The notes under the pieces are model-generated. The model saw nothing but the letters and a program-made list of their open reading frames with translations. It ran no database searches and was not told where the DNA came from. This document shows positions 34,117-42,666 of a stretch of DNA of 64,000 nt, one piece after another (position 1 is the stretch's first letter; every line of letters begins with the position of its first letter). Made by a program: the position numbers and the translations under genes. This DNA is from Streptomyces sp. MUM 203J (GTDB lineage: Bacteria > Actinomycetota > Actinomycetes > Streptomycetales > Streptomycetaceae): positions 124,001 through 188,000 of the forward strand of contig NZ_JADWYO010000002.1 of the NCBI RefSeq assembly GCF_022414595.1, written 5' to 3'.

Positions 34117-34794
34117 ATGACCCGTGTACTGCTTTCCGAGGACGACGCCTCCATCTCGGAACCGCTGGCCCGCGCCCTGCGCCGGGAGGGGTACGAGGTC
34201 GAGGTGCGCGAGGACGGGCCCGGTGCCCTCGAAGCCGGACTGCGGGGAGGGGTCGACCTGGTCGTGCTCGACCTGGGCCTGCCGGGCATGGACGGGCTCG
34301 AGGTCTGCCGGCGGCTGCGCTCCGAGGGGCACGCCGTGCCGATACTCGTGCTCACCGCCCGTGCCGACGAGGTGGACACCGTCGTGGGACTCGACGCGGG
34401 CGCCGACGACTACGTGACCAAGCCCTTCCGTCTCGCGGAACTGCTGGCCCGCGTCCGTGCCCTGCTGCGCCGCGGTGCCGCCGAAGCCGCCGTCCCGCCC
34501 GCCACCCACGGCGTACGGATCGACGTCGAGTCGCACCGGGCCTGGATGGGCGACGAGGAACTCCAGCTCACCGCCAAGGAGTTCGACCTGCTGCGGGTCC
34601 TGGTCCGGGACGCCGGGCGGGTCGTCACCCGCGACCAGCTGATGCGTGAGGTGTGGGACACCACCTGGTGGTCCTCCACCAAGACGCTCGACATGCACAT
34701 CTCCTGGCTGCGCAAGAAGCTCGGGGACGACGCCGCCAACCCCCGCTTCATCGCCACCGTGCGCGGGGTCGGCTTCCGTTTCGAGAAGAGCTAG
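34117..34794 (+). CDS. OmpR-family response regulator
   Basis: 225 residues. The receiver domain has E8-D9-D10, the phosphoacceptor D52 (LVVLDLGLPGMDG), T80 and K102 (TKPF). The winged helix DNA-binding domain covers about residues 128-225 (ELQLTAKEFDLLRVL, then TLDMHISWLRKKLGD and IATVRGVGFRFE). ATG 34117 is chosen because the receiver fold starts at once; the frame is open upstream without content, and no clear ribosome site is visible. The kinase gene follows after 55 bp. Confidence 0.93.
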   Translation: MTRVLLSEDDASISEPLARALRREGYEVEVREDGPGALEAGLRGGVDLVVLDLGLPGMDGLEVCRRLRSEGHAVPILVLTARADEVDTVVGLDAGADDYVTKPFRLAELLARVRALLRRGAAEAAVPPATHGVRIDVESHRAWMGDEELQLTAKEFDLLRVLVRDAGRVVTRDQLMREVWDTTWWSSTKTLDMHISWLRKKLGDDAANPRFIATVRGVGFRFEKS

Positions 34795-34849
34795 ACGACC
34801 GGACGACGAGAAGAGACCAGGGACAAGACGACCAACGGAAGGCCGGTCC

Positions 34850-36121
34850 GTGCGCCGTCGGCTGATCAACTCCACCCTCGCCGTGGTGCTGGTGGTCATC
34901 ACCTTCTTCGGGGCGTCCCTCGTCCTCGTCGAGACCCGCATCATCAGCACCAGCGCCCAGGAGAGCGTCGACACCGAGGCGGTGCGCCTCGCCAGCATCG
35001 TCGACAGCAGACTCGTCGGCGGCGAGCCCGTCCACCCGGGCATCCTGGCCGACCAGAGCGGCACCGAGCGGTACGCGCGGATCGAGATCCCCGGCGAACC
35101 GCCCATCGAGGTCGGCACCCGCCCCGACGGCAGTGTCATCCGCGGCTCCGCCACAGGAGAGCAGGGCGAGAAGGTCACCGTCGAGGAGTCCCGCTCCGGC
35201 GTCCTGGCCGAGGTCGGCCGTACGCTGCTGATCATCGGCGCCGTCGCGCTGCTGGCCGTCGTGGCGGCCGTCCTCCTCGCCGTACGCCAGGGCAACCGGC
35301 TCGCATCCCCGCTCACCGACCTCGCGGAGACCGCGGAACGGCTCGGCTCCGGCGACCCCCGCCCCCGGCACAAGCGGTACGGCGTCCCCGAACTGGACCG
35401 GGTCGCGGACGTCCTGGACTCCTCCGCCGAACGCATCGGCCGGATGCTCACCGCCGAGCGCCGCCTCGCCGCCGACGCCTCGCACCAGCTCCGTACGCCC
35501 CTCACCGCGCTGTCCATGCGGCTGGAGGAGATCGCCGCCACCGACGACCTGGAGACGGTCCAGGAGGAGGCACACGCCGCGCTCTCCCAGGTGGAGCGGC
35601 TCACCGACGTCGTCCAGCGGCTGCTCACCAACTCCCGCGACCCCCGTACGGGCTCCGCCGTCGCCTTCGACCTGGACGAGGTCGTCAAGCAGCAGATCGA
35701 GGAGTGGCGCCCGGCCTACAACAACGCGGGCCGGGCCCTCGTACGCTCCGGGAAGACCGGTATGCGGGCCGTCGGCACCCCGGGCGCGGTCGCCCAGGTG
35801 CTCGCCGCGCTCATCGAGAACTCGCTCATGCACGGCGGCGGAACCGTCGCGCTGCGCACCCGCGTCACCGGAAACCAGGCCGTGGTCGAGGTCTCCGACG
35901 AGGGCCCGGGTGTCCCGGCCGACCTCGGGGCGCGGATCTTCGAGCGGACGATCAGCGGCCGCAACTCCACGGGTATCGGCCTCGCGGTCGCCCGCGACCT
36001 GGCGGAGGCGGACGGCGGCCGGCTGGAACTGGTCCAGCTCAAGCCCGCGGTGTTCGCGCTGTTCCTGAGCCGGGAGGCGGGCGGAGGCGACAAGGCGGCG
36101 CATCCCCGCCCGGTTCGCTGA
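34850..36121 (+). CDS. Sensor histidine kinase
   Basis: 423 residues. Helices at about 8-26 and 126-146 enclose a 100-residue sensor domain with no recognised fold. A HAMP linker follows, then the H box (DASHQLRTPLTAL, H212), the N box (ALIENSLMHGG), and G boxes (DEGPGVP and STGIGLAVARDLA). GGAAGG lies 8 bp before the GTG start. It should phosphorylate the response regulator encoded just upstream. The signal is unknown. Confidence 0.93.
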   Translation: MRRRLINSTLAVVLVVITFFGASLVLVETRIISTSAQESVDTEAVRLASIVDSRLVGGEPVHPGILADQSGTERYARIEIPGEPPIEVGTRPDGSVIRGSATGEQGEKVTVEESRSGVLAEVGRTLLIIGAVALLAVVAAVLLAVRQGNRLASPLTDLAETAERLGSGDPRPRHKRYGVPELDRVADVLDSSAERIGRMLTAERRLAADASHQLRTPLTALSMRLEEIAATDDLETVQEEAHAALSQVERLTDVVQRLLTNSRDPRTGSAVAFDLDEVVKQQIEEWRPAYNNAGRALVRSGKTGMRAVGTPGAVAQVLAALIENSLMHGGGTVALRTRVTGNQAVVEVSDEGPGVPADLGARIFERTISGRNSTGIGLAVARDLAEADGGRLELVQLKPAVFALFLSREAGGGDKAAHPRPVR

Positions 36122-36146
36122 CCCCCGGCACGCGCGGCGGGCGGAC

Positions 36147-36656
36147 CTAGCGGCTGCCCTGGCCCACCGGCTCCGGATCCCCGGCCGCCTGCGGCTCCGG
36201 CGCCGGAGCCGCCGCCTCGGGCAGGGGGAGCGCCCGGAACACCCAGGTCCGGTACGACCAGAACCGGAACAGCGTCGCCACCCCGATCCCGGAGAACTTG
36301 AAGAAGTTGTTCTGCAGGGGGCTGTCCCACCCGAAGCCGTACGTCGCCGTGTACAGCACCCCGTTCTCGATCACGAGCCCCACCACGCTGAACACCAGGA
36401 ACAGCGTCATCTCGCGGGTACGCCCGGACTTGTCACGGTCCCGGTACGTGAAGTAGCGGAACCCCACGTAGTTGCACCCGATGGCCACCACCGTGGCTAT
36501 CAGGCTGGCCCGTACGACCGGGATCTCGGTCACTTGCCGGACCAGGTTGAACACCGCCATGTTGACCAGCAGCCCGACGCCGCCGACCACGCCGAACTTG
36601 GCGATCTCCCGGGCGAGCTGGTCAAGCCGCGCCCGCAGTGCGCCGCGCTCACTCAT
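36147..36656 (-). CDS. GtrA-family membrane protein
   Basis: 169 residues with four helices in GtrA order: KFGVVGGVGLLVNMAVF, ASLIATVVAIGCNYVGFRYFTY, MTLFLVFSVVGLVIENG and NNFFKFSGIGVATLFRFWSYRTWVF. GtrA proteins are thought to flip or help transfer undecaprenyl-phosphate-linked sugars for cell-wall or surface glycan glycosylation. An Ala/Pro-rich tail follows. It is convergent with the kinase gene, whose stop lies 25 bp away, and divergent from purK. Confidence 0.9.
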   Translation of the reverse strand: MSERGALRARLDQLAREIAKFGVVGGVGLLVNMAVFNLVRQVTEIPVVRASLIATVVAIGCNYVGFRYFTYRDRDKSGRTREMTLFLVFSVVGLVIENGVLYTATYGFGWDSPLQNNFFKFSGIGVATLFRFWSYRTWVFRALPLPEAAAPAPEPQAAGDPEPVGQGSR

Positions 36657-36818
36657 CGTGATCTTTCAGCCCCGTCCGGTCGGATCCGTCAACTCGGTCA
36701 TGCTAACCACCACCACCCGGGTGACGCTCGGGTAACCGAAATCGCCCGGAACCGCCAGCCGGGGGCAATGCGACGGCCGTCATACGGGGCACGGGCGGGC
36801 GGCCTTTACCCTAGGAGG

Positions 36819-37958
36819 GTGACGTTCCCGGTAGTCGGCATGGTCGGCGGCGGTCAGCTCGCCCGTATGACCCACGAGGCGGGCATCCCCCTCGGCATCA
36901 GATTCAAGCTCCTCAGCGATACCCCACAGGATTCCGCGGCCCAGGTCGTGAGCGATGTCGTCATCGGCGACTATCGCGACCTGGACACGCTGCGTGACTT
37001 CGCGCGCGGGTGCGACGTGATCACTTTCGATCACGAGCACGTACCCACCGAGCACCTCAGGGCCCTGGAGGCGGACGGCATCCCCGTCCGTCCGGGGCCC
37101 GACGCTTTGGTGCACGCCCAGGACAAGGGCGTGATGCGCGCGAAGCTCGACGCGATCGGCGTGCCCTGCCCGCGCCACCGCATCGTGGCGGACCCGGCGG
37201 ACGCGGCGGCGTTCGCGCAGGAGGTCGGGAGCTTCCCGGTCATCCTGAAGACGGTCCGCGGCGGCTACGACGGCAAGGGCGTGTGGGTGGTCCGCTCCGA
37301 GGCGGACGCCCACGACCCGTTCCTCGCGGGTGTGCCGGTGCTGGCCGAGGAGATGGTCGACTTCACGCGGGAGCTGGCCGCGAACGTCGTCCGCTCCCCG
37401 CACGGCCAGGCCGTGGCGTACCCGGTGGTGGAGTCCCGCCAGGTCGACGGCGTGTGCGACACGGTGATCGCCCCGGCGCCCGATCTCCCGGCGGACCGCG
37501 CCCTGGAGGCTCAGGAACTGGCCCTGCGCATCGCCGCGGAGCTGGGTGTCGTCGGCCACCTCGCCGTGGAGCTGTTCGAGACCCGCGACGGCCGGATCCT
37601 CGTCAACGAGCTGGCGATGCGCCCGCACAACTCCGGGCACTGGACCCAGGACGGCGCGGTGACCTCCCAGTTCGCCAACCACGTACGGGCGGTCCTCGAC
37701 CTGCCGCTGGGCGACCCGCGCCCCCGCGCGCCCTGGACGGTCATGGCGAACGTGCTGGGCGGCGACTACCCCGACATGTACCAGGCGTACCTGCACTGCA
37801 TGGCCCGGGACCCGCAGCTCAAGATCCACATGTACGGCAAGGACGTGAAGCCGGGCCGCAAGGTGGGCCACGTCAACACCTACGGCGACGACCTGGCCGA
37901 CGTGCTGGAGCGCGCCGGCCACGCCGCCGGCTATCTGCGAGGAACGATCGTTGAGTAA
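36819..37958 (+). CDS. purK: N5-carboxyaminoimidazole ribonucleotide synthase
   Basis: 379-residue ATP-grasp enzyme of purine synthesis, converting AIR, ATP and bicarbonate to N5-CAIR. Key stretches are [15 protein letters not shown] at the N-terminus, [20 protein letters not shown] (ATP-grasp loop), [22 protein letters not shown] and [13 protein letters not shown]. The GTG at 36819 directly abuts a GGAGG, which is unusually close, so the ribosome may use a slightly different site; an in-frame ATG 51 bp upstream lacks a better site. It overlaps purE by 8 bp. Confidence 0.95.
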   Translation: MTFPVVGMVGGGQLARMTHEAGIPLGIRFKLLSDTPQDSAAQVVSDVVIGDYRDLDTLRDFARGCDVITFDHEHVPTEHLRALEADGIPVRPGPDALVHAQDKGVMRAKLDAIGVPCPRHRIVADPADAAAFAQEVGSFPVILKTVRGGYDGKGVWVVRSEADAHDPFLAGVPVLAEEMVDFTRELAANVVRSPHGQAVAYPVVESRQVDGVCDTVIAPAPDLPADRALEAQELALRIAAELGVVGHLAVELFETRDGRILVNELAMRPHNSGHWTQDGAVTSQFANHVRAVLDLPLGDPRPRAPWTVMANVLGGDYPDMYQAYLHCMARDPQLKIHMYGKDVKPGRKVGHVNTYGDDLADVLERAGHAAGYLRGTIVE

Positions 37959-38484
37959 CGCACCCGCGCCCCTCGTGGGCATCGTCATGGGCTCCGACTC
38001 CGACTGGCACGTCATGGAGGCCGCCGCCCAGGCGCTCGACGAGTTCGAGATCCCGTACGAGGTCGACGTCGTCTCCGCGCACCGCATGCCGCGGGAGATG
38101 CTCGCGTACGGGGAGCAGGCGGCCGACCGCGGCCTGAAGGCGGTCATCGCGGGAGCCGGAGGGGCCGCCCACCTCCCCGGCATGCTGGCCTCGCTCACGC
38201 CGCTCCCGGTCATCGGCGTACCGGTCCCGCTGAAGTACCTGGACGGCATGGACTCCCTCCTCTCGATCGTCCAGATGCCGGCGGGCGTCCCGGTGGCGAC
38301 GGTGTCGGTGGGCGGAGCGCGCAACGCCGGCCTGCTGGCGGCGAGGATCCTGGCGACCCAGGACCCCGACCTGCTCTCCCGCATGAAGGAGTTCCAGCAG
38401 GAGCTGAACGACCAGGCCACGGAGAAGGGGAAGCGTCTGCGGGCCAAGGTCGAGGGTTCGCCGTCGTTCGGCTTCGCGAAGTGA
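37951..38484 (+). CDS. purE: N5-carboxyaminoimidazole ribonucleotide mutase
   Basis: 177 residues. The class I PurE core is [28 protein letters not shown] (with the catalytic histidine), [18 protein letters not shown] and [33 protein letters not shown]. It moves the carboxyl group of N5-CAIR to C4. The TTG start overlaps the end of purK (8 bp), with GAGGA 7 bp upstream, so it is coupled to purK. Confidence 0.96.
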   Translation: MSNAPAPLVGIVMGSDSDWHVMEAAAQALDEFEIPYEVDVVSAHRMPREMLAYGEQAADRGLKAVIAGAGGAAHLPGMLASLTPLPVIGVPVPLKYLDGMDSLLSIVQMPAGVPVATVSVGGARNAGLLAARILATQDPDLLSRMKEFQQELNDQATEKGKRLRAKVEGSPSFGFAK

Positions 38485-39680
38485 CGGCCGCGGCGGGGGA
38501 GCACCTGCGGGACGCGCTCGACCTGCTGGCCGAGGCGCCGGTCGTGGACGGCCACAACGACCTCCCGTGGGCGCTGCGCGAGAAGGCGGGCTATGACCTG
38601 GACCGCCTGGACATCGCCCTGGACCAGACCGGCCGCCTGCACACCGACCTCCCCCGCCTGCGCGCGGGCGGGGTCGGTGCGCAGTTCTGGTCGGTGTACG
38701 TCCGCAGCGACCTGGCGGGCGACGACGCGGTCAGCGCCACGCTGGAGCAGATCGACTGCGTGGACCGCCTGCTGGTGCGCCACCCGGCGCAGCTGGCCGG
38801 GGCGAGGACGGCCGACGACATGGAGGCGGCCCGCGCCCAGGGCCGTATCGCCTCGCTGAAGGGCGCCGAGGGCGGCCACTCCATCAACAACTCGATGGCC
38901 ACCCTGCGCGCCCTGTACGCGCTGGGCGTGCGCTACATGACGCTCACGCACAACGACAACATCGCGTGGGCGGACTCGGCGACGGACGAGCCCGGGGTGG
39001 GCGGCCTGTCGCCGTTCGGCCGCGAGGTGGTCCGTGAGATGAACCGCCTGGGCATGCTGGTGGACCTGTCGCATGTGGCGGCGACGACCATGAGGGACGC
39101 CCTGGAGGCCACCGAGGCCCCGGTGATCTTCTCCCACTCCTCCGCCAGGGCGATCTGCGACCACCCCCGCAACATCCCCGACGACGTCCTGGAACGCCTC
39201 CCGGCGAACGGCGGGGTGGCGATGGCGACCTTCGTCCCCAAGTTCATCCTCCCGGCAGCGGTGGAGTGGACGGCCAGGGCGGACGAGAACCTGCGGGCGC
39301 ACGGCTTCCACCACCTGGACACCACCCCGGAGGCGATGCGCCTCCACGCGGAGTTCGAGGCGGGCGACCCGCGCCCGGTCGCCACGGCGGCGACGGTCGC
39401 GGACCACCTGGACCACATGCGTGAGGCGGCCGGTGTCGACCACATCGGCATCGGCGGCGACTTCGACGGCACGGCCTTCACCCCGAACGGTCTGGAGGAC
39501 GTGGCGGGCTACCCGAACCTGGTGGCGGAACTCCTCTCCCGCAACTGGTCCAAGGCGGACGTGGCCAAGCTGACCTGGCACAACGCGGTCCGCGTCCTCC
39601 GCGACGCGGAGGCGGCCGCCCGTGAGGCGGCGACCCGGCGCGGGCCGTCGACGGCGCGGCTGGAGGAACTGGACGGCTGA
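38481..39680 (+). CDS. Membrane dipeptidase (peptidase M19)
   Basis: 399-residue zinc enzyme of the renal dipeptidase family. The first metal site is [12 protein letters not shown] near residue 22. EGGHSINNS (near 132), VDLSHV (near 196), VIFSHSSAR (near 216) and IGIGGDFDG (near 321) complete the metal and substrate shell. It hydrolyses dipeptides, possibly D-amino-acid-containing ones from cell-wall turnover. The GTG start overlaps the purE stop (GTGA). The coupling with purine genes looks like a positional operon rather than a pathway. A strong terminator follows. Confidence 0.93.
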   Translation: MTAAAGEHLRDALDLLAEAPVVDGHNDLPWALREKAGYDLDRLDIALDQTGRLHTDLPRLRAGGVGAQFWSVYVRSDLAGDDAVSATLEQIDCVDRLLVRHPAQLAGARTADDMEAARAQGRIASLKGAEGGHSINNSMATLRALYALGVRYMTLTHNDNIAWADSATDEPGVGGLSPFGREVVREMNRLGMLVDLSHVAATTMRDALEATEAPVIFSHSSARAICDHPRNIPDDVLERLPANGGVAMATFVPKFILPAAVEWTARADENLRAHGFHHLDTTPEAMRLHAEFEAGDPRPVATAATVADHLDHMREAAGVDHIGIGGDFDGTAFTPNGLEDVAGYPNLVAELLSRNWSKADVAKLTWHNAVRVLRDAEAAAREAATRRGPSTARLEELDG

Positions 39681-39698
39681 AGCCGCCTGGACGGCACC

Positions 39699-39741
39699 CG
39701 ACGAAGGGCACCCCGCCGCTGTGGCGGGGTGCCCTTCGTCG
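39699..39741 (+). terminator. Strong terminator after the purK-purE-dipeptidase operon
   Basis: Perfect 19-bp arms (CGACGAAGGGCACCCCGCC and complement) with a 5-base loop, 19 bp after the dipeptidase stop. Confidence 0.9.
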
Positions 39742-39770
39742 ATGCGTCTGGCGGGCGGGGACACCCGTCT

Positions 39771-39802
39771 GCAATAATGACTGACCAGTCAGTCATTATT
39801 GC
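39771..39802. promoter_or_regulatory. 32-bp TetR-type operator
   Basis: Two 15-base arms that are exact complements, separated by CA. The core reads TGACTGAC-CA-GTCAGTCA with AT-rich flanks (AATAA and TTATT). It lies 15 bp before the TetR start codon and about where the promoter should be. This is the classic picture of an autoregulating TetR repressor controlling itself and the coupled oxidoreductase gene. Confidence 0.85.
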
Positions 39803-39816
39803 CAGAGGGTGGTGCG

Positions 39817-40413
39817 ATGCCGAAGCAGGTCGATCGTGAGGCGCGGCGGGAGGAGATCCTCGCCGCCGCGGTGCGGGTCTTCGCCCGGCACGGGTACGAC
39901 GGCAGCCGGATCGAGGACATCGCCCGGGAGGCGGGCATCGCCAAGGGCAGCGTCTATCTGTACTTCGGCAGCCGCGAGGAGCTGCTGCGGGCCGCGTTCG
40001 AGGGGCTGGCGGCCCGCTCCGAGGCCCTGCTCGCGGACATCGCCCGGCAGCCGGGCGGAGCCTCGGAGCGGCTGGAGCTCCTGGTCCGCTCGGTCATGGA
40101 GCTGCTGGCCCGGGAGCGCGACCTCGCCCGGGTGCTGCTGGACGTCTGGTCGGCGGGGGTGCGGGCGCCGGAGTGGATCGACATGGCGGCCTTCTACCGG
40201 GACTACCGGGCAGCCGTCACCCTCCTGCTGACGGCGGAGGACGGGCACGGCGCCGAACCCGCCGTCGCCCCGCCCGCACACGCCACCGTGCTCGTCGGAG
40301 CCATCGAGGGATGCGTCCTGCAGGCGCTGTTCGACCGCTCCGTCGACCTGGCCGCCCTCGCGGATCCCCTGGTCACCCTGCTCGTCCCGAGAGGAAGGGA
40401 ACACACGCCGTGA
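39817..40413 (+). CDS. TetR-family transcriptional repressor
   Basis: 198 residues. The N-terminal helix-turn-helix (about residues 10-56) has AREEILAAAVRVFARHGYD-like spacing and the signature IEDIAREAGIAKGSVYLYFGSREEL. The rest is the all-helical ligand and dimer domain. ATG 39817 follows GAGGGTGG. The long palindrome just upstream is its likely operator. It is coupled by GTGA overlap to a deazaflavin-dependent oxidoreductase gene, the probable regulated target. The ligand is unknown. Confidence 0.92.
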   Translation: MPKQVDREARREEILAAAVRVFARHGYDGSRIEDIAREAGIAKGSVYLYFGSREELLRAAFEGLAARSEALLADIARQPGGASERLELLVRSVMELLARERDLARVLLDVWSAGVRAPEWIDMAAFYRDYRAAVTLLLTAEDGHGAEPAVAPPAHATVLVGAIEGCVLQALFDRSVDLAALADPLVTLLVPRGREHTP

Positions 40414-40901
40414 TCAACCCGCTCAAGGGCGGACCGCCCACCAAAGGACTCCGGCGCCTGGTGCTGCGCGCCCCGATCAAGCTCTACCGCGTCGGACTGG
40501 GCGGACTGCTGGGCCACCGCATGGTGCTGCTCACCCACACCGGCCGGAAGTCCGGCCGACCCCGCCAGGTCGTCCTCGAAGTGGTCGCCCGGCTCCCCGA
40601 ACCGGGCACGTACCTGATCGCCTCCGGATACGGCGAGCGCTCGCAGTGGCTGCGCAACATCCTCGCCACACCCGAGGTGGGCTATCAGGTCGGATGGCGC
40701 AGGTACCGGGGCACGGCCGTACCGCTTCCGCCGGAGGAGTCCGGCCGCGCCCTCGCCGACTACGCCCGCCGCCACCCGCGCCTGGCCGGACGCCTGATGC
40801 GGTCCGTCGGCCACGCCCCGCGCACCCCGGCCGACTTCGAGGCCCTGGGCGCCGACCGCCGGAAGGGCGTGCCGCTGATCGCCCTGCGCCCGGCGGACTA
40901 G
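40410..40901 (+). CDS. F420/deazaflavin-dependent nitroreductase-family oxidoreductase
   Basis: 163 residues, with the split beta-barrel pattern of the Ddn group: MVLLTHTGRKSGRPRQVVLEV, TYLIASGYGERSQWLRNILATPEVGYQVG, and RPLG-type turns are replaced by ADRRKGVPLIALRPAD at the end. These enzymes use F420H2 to reduce quinones or xenobiotics. GAGGAAGGGA precedes the GTG, which overlaps the TetR stop by 4 bp. With its repressor and operator it forms a small stress or detoxification module. Confidence 0.87.
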   Translation: MINPLKGGPPTKGLRRLVLRAPIKLYRVGLGGLLGHRMVLLTHTGRKSGRPRQVVLEVVARLPEPGTYLIASGYGERSQWLRNILATPEVGYQVGWRRYRGTAVPLPPEESGRALADYARRHPRLAGRLMRSVGHAPRTPADFEALGADRRKGVPLIALRPAD

Positions 40902-41201
40902 TGCCGCATCAGGCAACGTCCGTCCGGCTCGGCCACGTCGCGGAGGTCGGGCTCTCCGCCCTCCGGTCGGTCACGGCTCATCCCGTGTCGACCGCGACCG
41001 GCCGGACCGGCTTGACGGGTTCGTCGCCCCGCTCTGCTGGAATCCGCCGGTGTCACACACGATGTACGGTCCCATGAGCCGCGTGGCGGCAGTGCCGGCC
41101 GGATACCACCGGCCGCCGAGCAGTGCCAGGGCGTAGTGCGGATCCCGGGCCGACGTCGGCGAGGGACGGATCGACACCGCACAGGAGCGGCCGGACCGGC
41201 G
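40902..41201. other. Non-coding interval
   Basis: 300 bp between two convergent genes. No supported gene and no strong hairpin were seen. A minus-strand frame at 40971-41177 (68 codons) is open but has no ribosome site or recognised family. Confidence 0.4.
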
Positions 41202-42341
41202 TCAGGTGCGGTAGGCGTAGTACACGGCGTTCGGGTACGAGGCCACGATGCTCGCCAGCGACTTCCGGTACGTGTTGACGGAGTGGTACGTGAGGTAAGG
41301 GACCCCGCTGAAGCTCCGGTACGTGGTGATCATCGTGTGGTCCTTCGAACCGTCCCGGTCGAAGTCCATCTGCATGACGTCGCCGACATCGAGCTGGTAG
41401 GCGCTGGCCAGGTTGGTCGCTCGCTTCTGGGAGAGCGTGAACCAGGACCACTCGTTCGCGCCCACCCAGGAGGTGGACTGGTACGAGTCGCCGTACCACC
41501 AGGCGCGGTGGTCGTCGTAGCCGCCGGGGACGTGCTGCCAGCCACCGGCCTTGAGGGCCTGGCTGACGAAGTTGGTGCAGTCACCGCCCGCGTCGTTGAA
41601 CCTTCGGTACTCCGGGTTGTAGTTGTACCAGTAACGTTCGGCGTACCTGGCCATGGCCCGGTAGTCGTAGCCGGTGGCGTTCCAGTCCTTCGGCGCGCTC
41701 GGGGCGGGCCAGGTGGTGGCGGCGGGCTTGCTGGCGGGCAGCGCACCCGGGGCGCTCTGTGCGGTCGTGTCGGGCTGGTTGACCGCCACCAGCCCGGTGT
41801 CGGTCGGCCGGATGCGCGTCAGCTCCCACTCGCCGCGGCCGCGCTCGGTGAAGCGCAGTTCGTGGTGTGCCTGGAAGCCGGTGGTGGACGGCTCGTCGCC
41901 GCGTACCTTCTTGTAGGTGAGGGTCGTGGTCTCGGTGACCTGGACGGTGGCGTGCCGTCCCCTGACGCGGACCTTGTCCACGTCGACCCGGGTGTCCGAG
42001 TCGGCGTACGCCTCACCGAGCGCCGCGAGGCGGGCCTTGCGCCCCCTGAGCTTCGACCGGCCGCCCTTCTCGTGGCGGGCCAGCGCGGAGGCGACACGTA
42101 TGTTCCGGTGGCGCTGCCGGTCGGCGCTCCGGGGGCGCTCGCGGTCCAGGAGCGCTTCCGTTCGCTCGTCGAGCACGTCCTCCGCCATCTGCTGGAACGA
42201 TTCGGCGGTTCTGCTGTCCACCCCGGTGCTGTCCAGGGCCTGCTGCCCCGTCGCGCCGGCCGTCGAGGCCGGTACGACGAGGGTCGTCAGGATCGCGGCC
42301 GATACCGCACTCACAGCGATTCTGAGGGAGATTCGATTCAC
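41202..42341 (-). CDS. Secreted amidase-domain protein (Amidase_6-like)
   Basis: 379 residues with a signal peptide (about 1-30: basic start, ILTTLVVPASTAGA). A helical region (about 35-110) and a beta-rich middle (ATVQVTETTTLTYKKVRGD) follow. The C-terminal domain (about 225-379) starts RAMARYAERYWYNYNPEYRR, with a probable catalytic cysteine in GGDCTNFVSQALKAGGW and a histidine in KDHTMI. This is the pattern of the putative amidase domain PF12671, thought to cut peptide or amide bonds in the wall. GTG 42341 follows AAGGGG. It is divergent from the PBP-like gene. Confidence 0.82.
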   Translation of the reverse strand: MNRISLRIAVSAVSAAILTTLVVPASTAGATGQQALDSTGVDSRTAESFQQMAEDVLDERTEALLDRERPRSADRQRHRNIRVASALARHEKGGRSKLRGRKARLAALGEAYADSDTRVDVDKVRVRGRHATVQVTETTTLTYKKVRGDEPSTTGFQAHHELRFTERGRGEWELTRIRPTDTGLVAVNQPDTTAQSAPGALPASKPAATTWPAPSAPKDWNATGYDYRAMARYAERYWYNYNPEYRRFNDAGGDCTNFVSQALKAGGWQHVPGGYDDHRAWWYGDSYQSTSWVGANEWSWFTLSQKRATNLASAYQLDVGDVMQMDFDRDGSKDHTMITTYRSFSGVPYLTYHSVNTYRKSLASIVASYPNAVYYAYRT

Positions 42342-42666
42342 GTGGTGTCCCCTTCTCACCTCGGCCGTCCGGCCGAGCACCGGAATGGTCACACAAGATC
42401 CTCGGTGAAGGGCCATGGGTGAAGAGGCTGTGGCGCCGCGGTGACAGGATTCGGACGTACGACGGCAAGGCTGATGATCCCCGGCGTGTGCCTCGCAGCG
42501 GGGGTATGGGAGAAGTCCTTCCCAGTTCGCACGCAAGGTGGGCCGGTCCGGGTAACGGGTGAACGGTCCGCCGCGGCCACCGGCGTGTTCGGGGGGCGGC
42601 CGTACCGAGTAGGACCGGAAGAGAGTGCTGTGAAGTCGTCGTCATGGGAGATACGGAGCGTGTTCC
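42342..42666. other. Divergent promoter region of amidase and PBP-like genes
   Basis: 325 bp without a supported gene. A palindrome CTCGGCCG-TC-CGGCCGAG lies at 42360-42377, 18 bp upstream of the amidase start on its leader side, and may be an operator. Short frames on the plus strand have no ribosome site. Confidence 0.45.

Noticed and set aside
40971..41177. 68-codon minus-strand frame after the deazaflavin oxidoreductase gene
   Set aside because: No ribosome site, no recognisable family and no link to neighbours; kept only as a remark in the interval.
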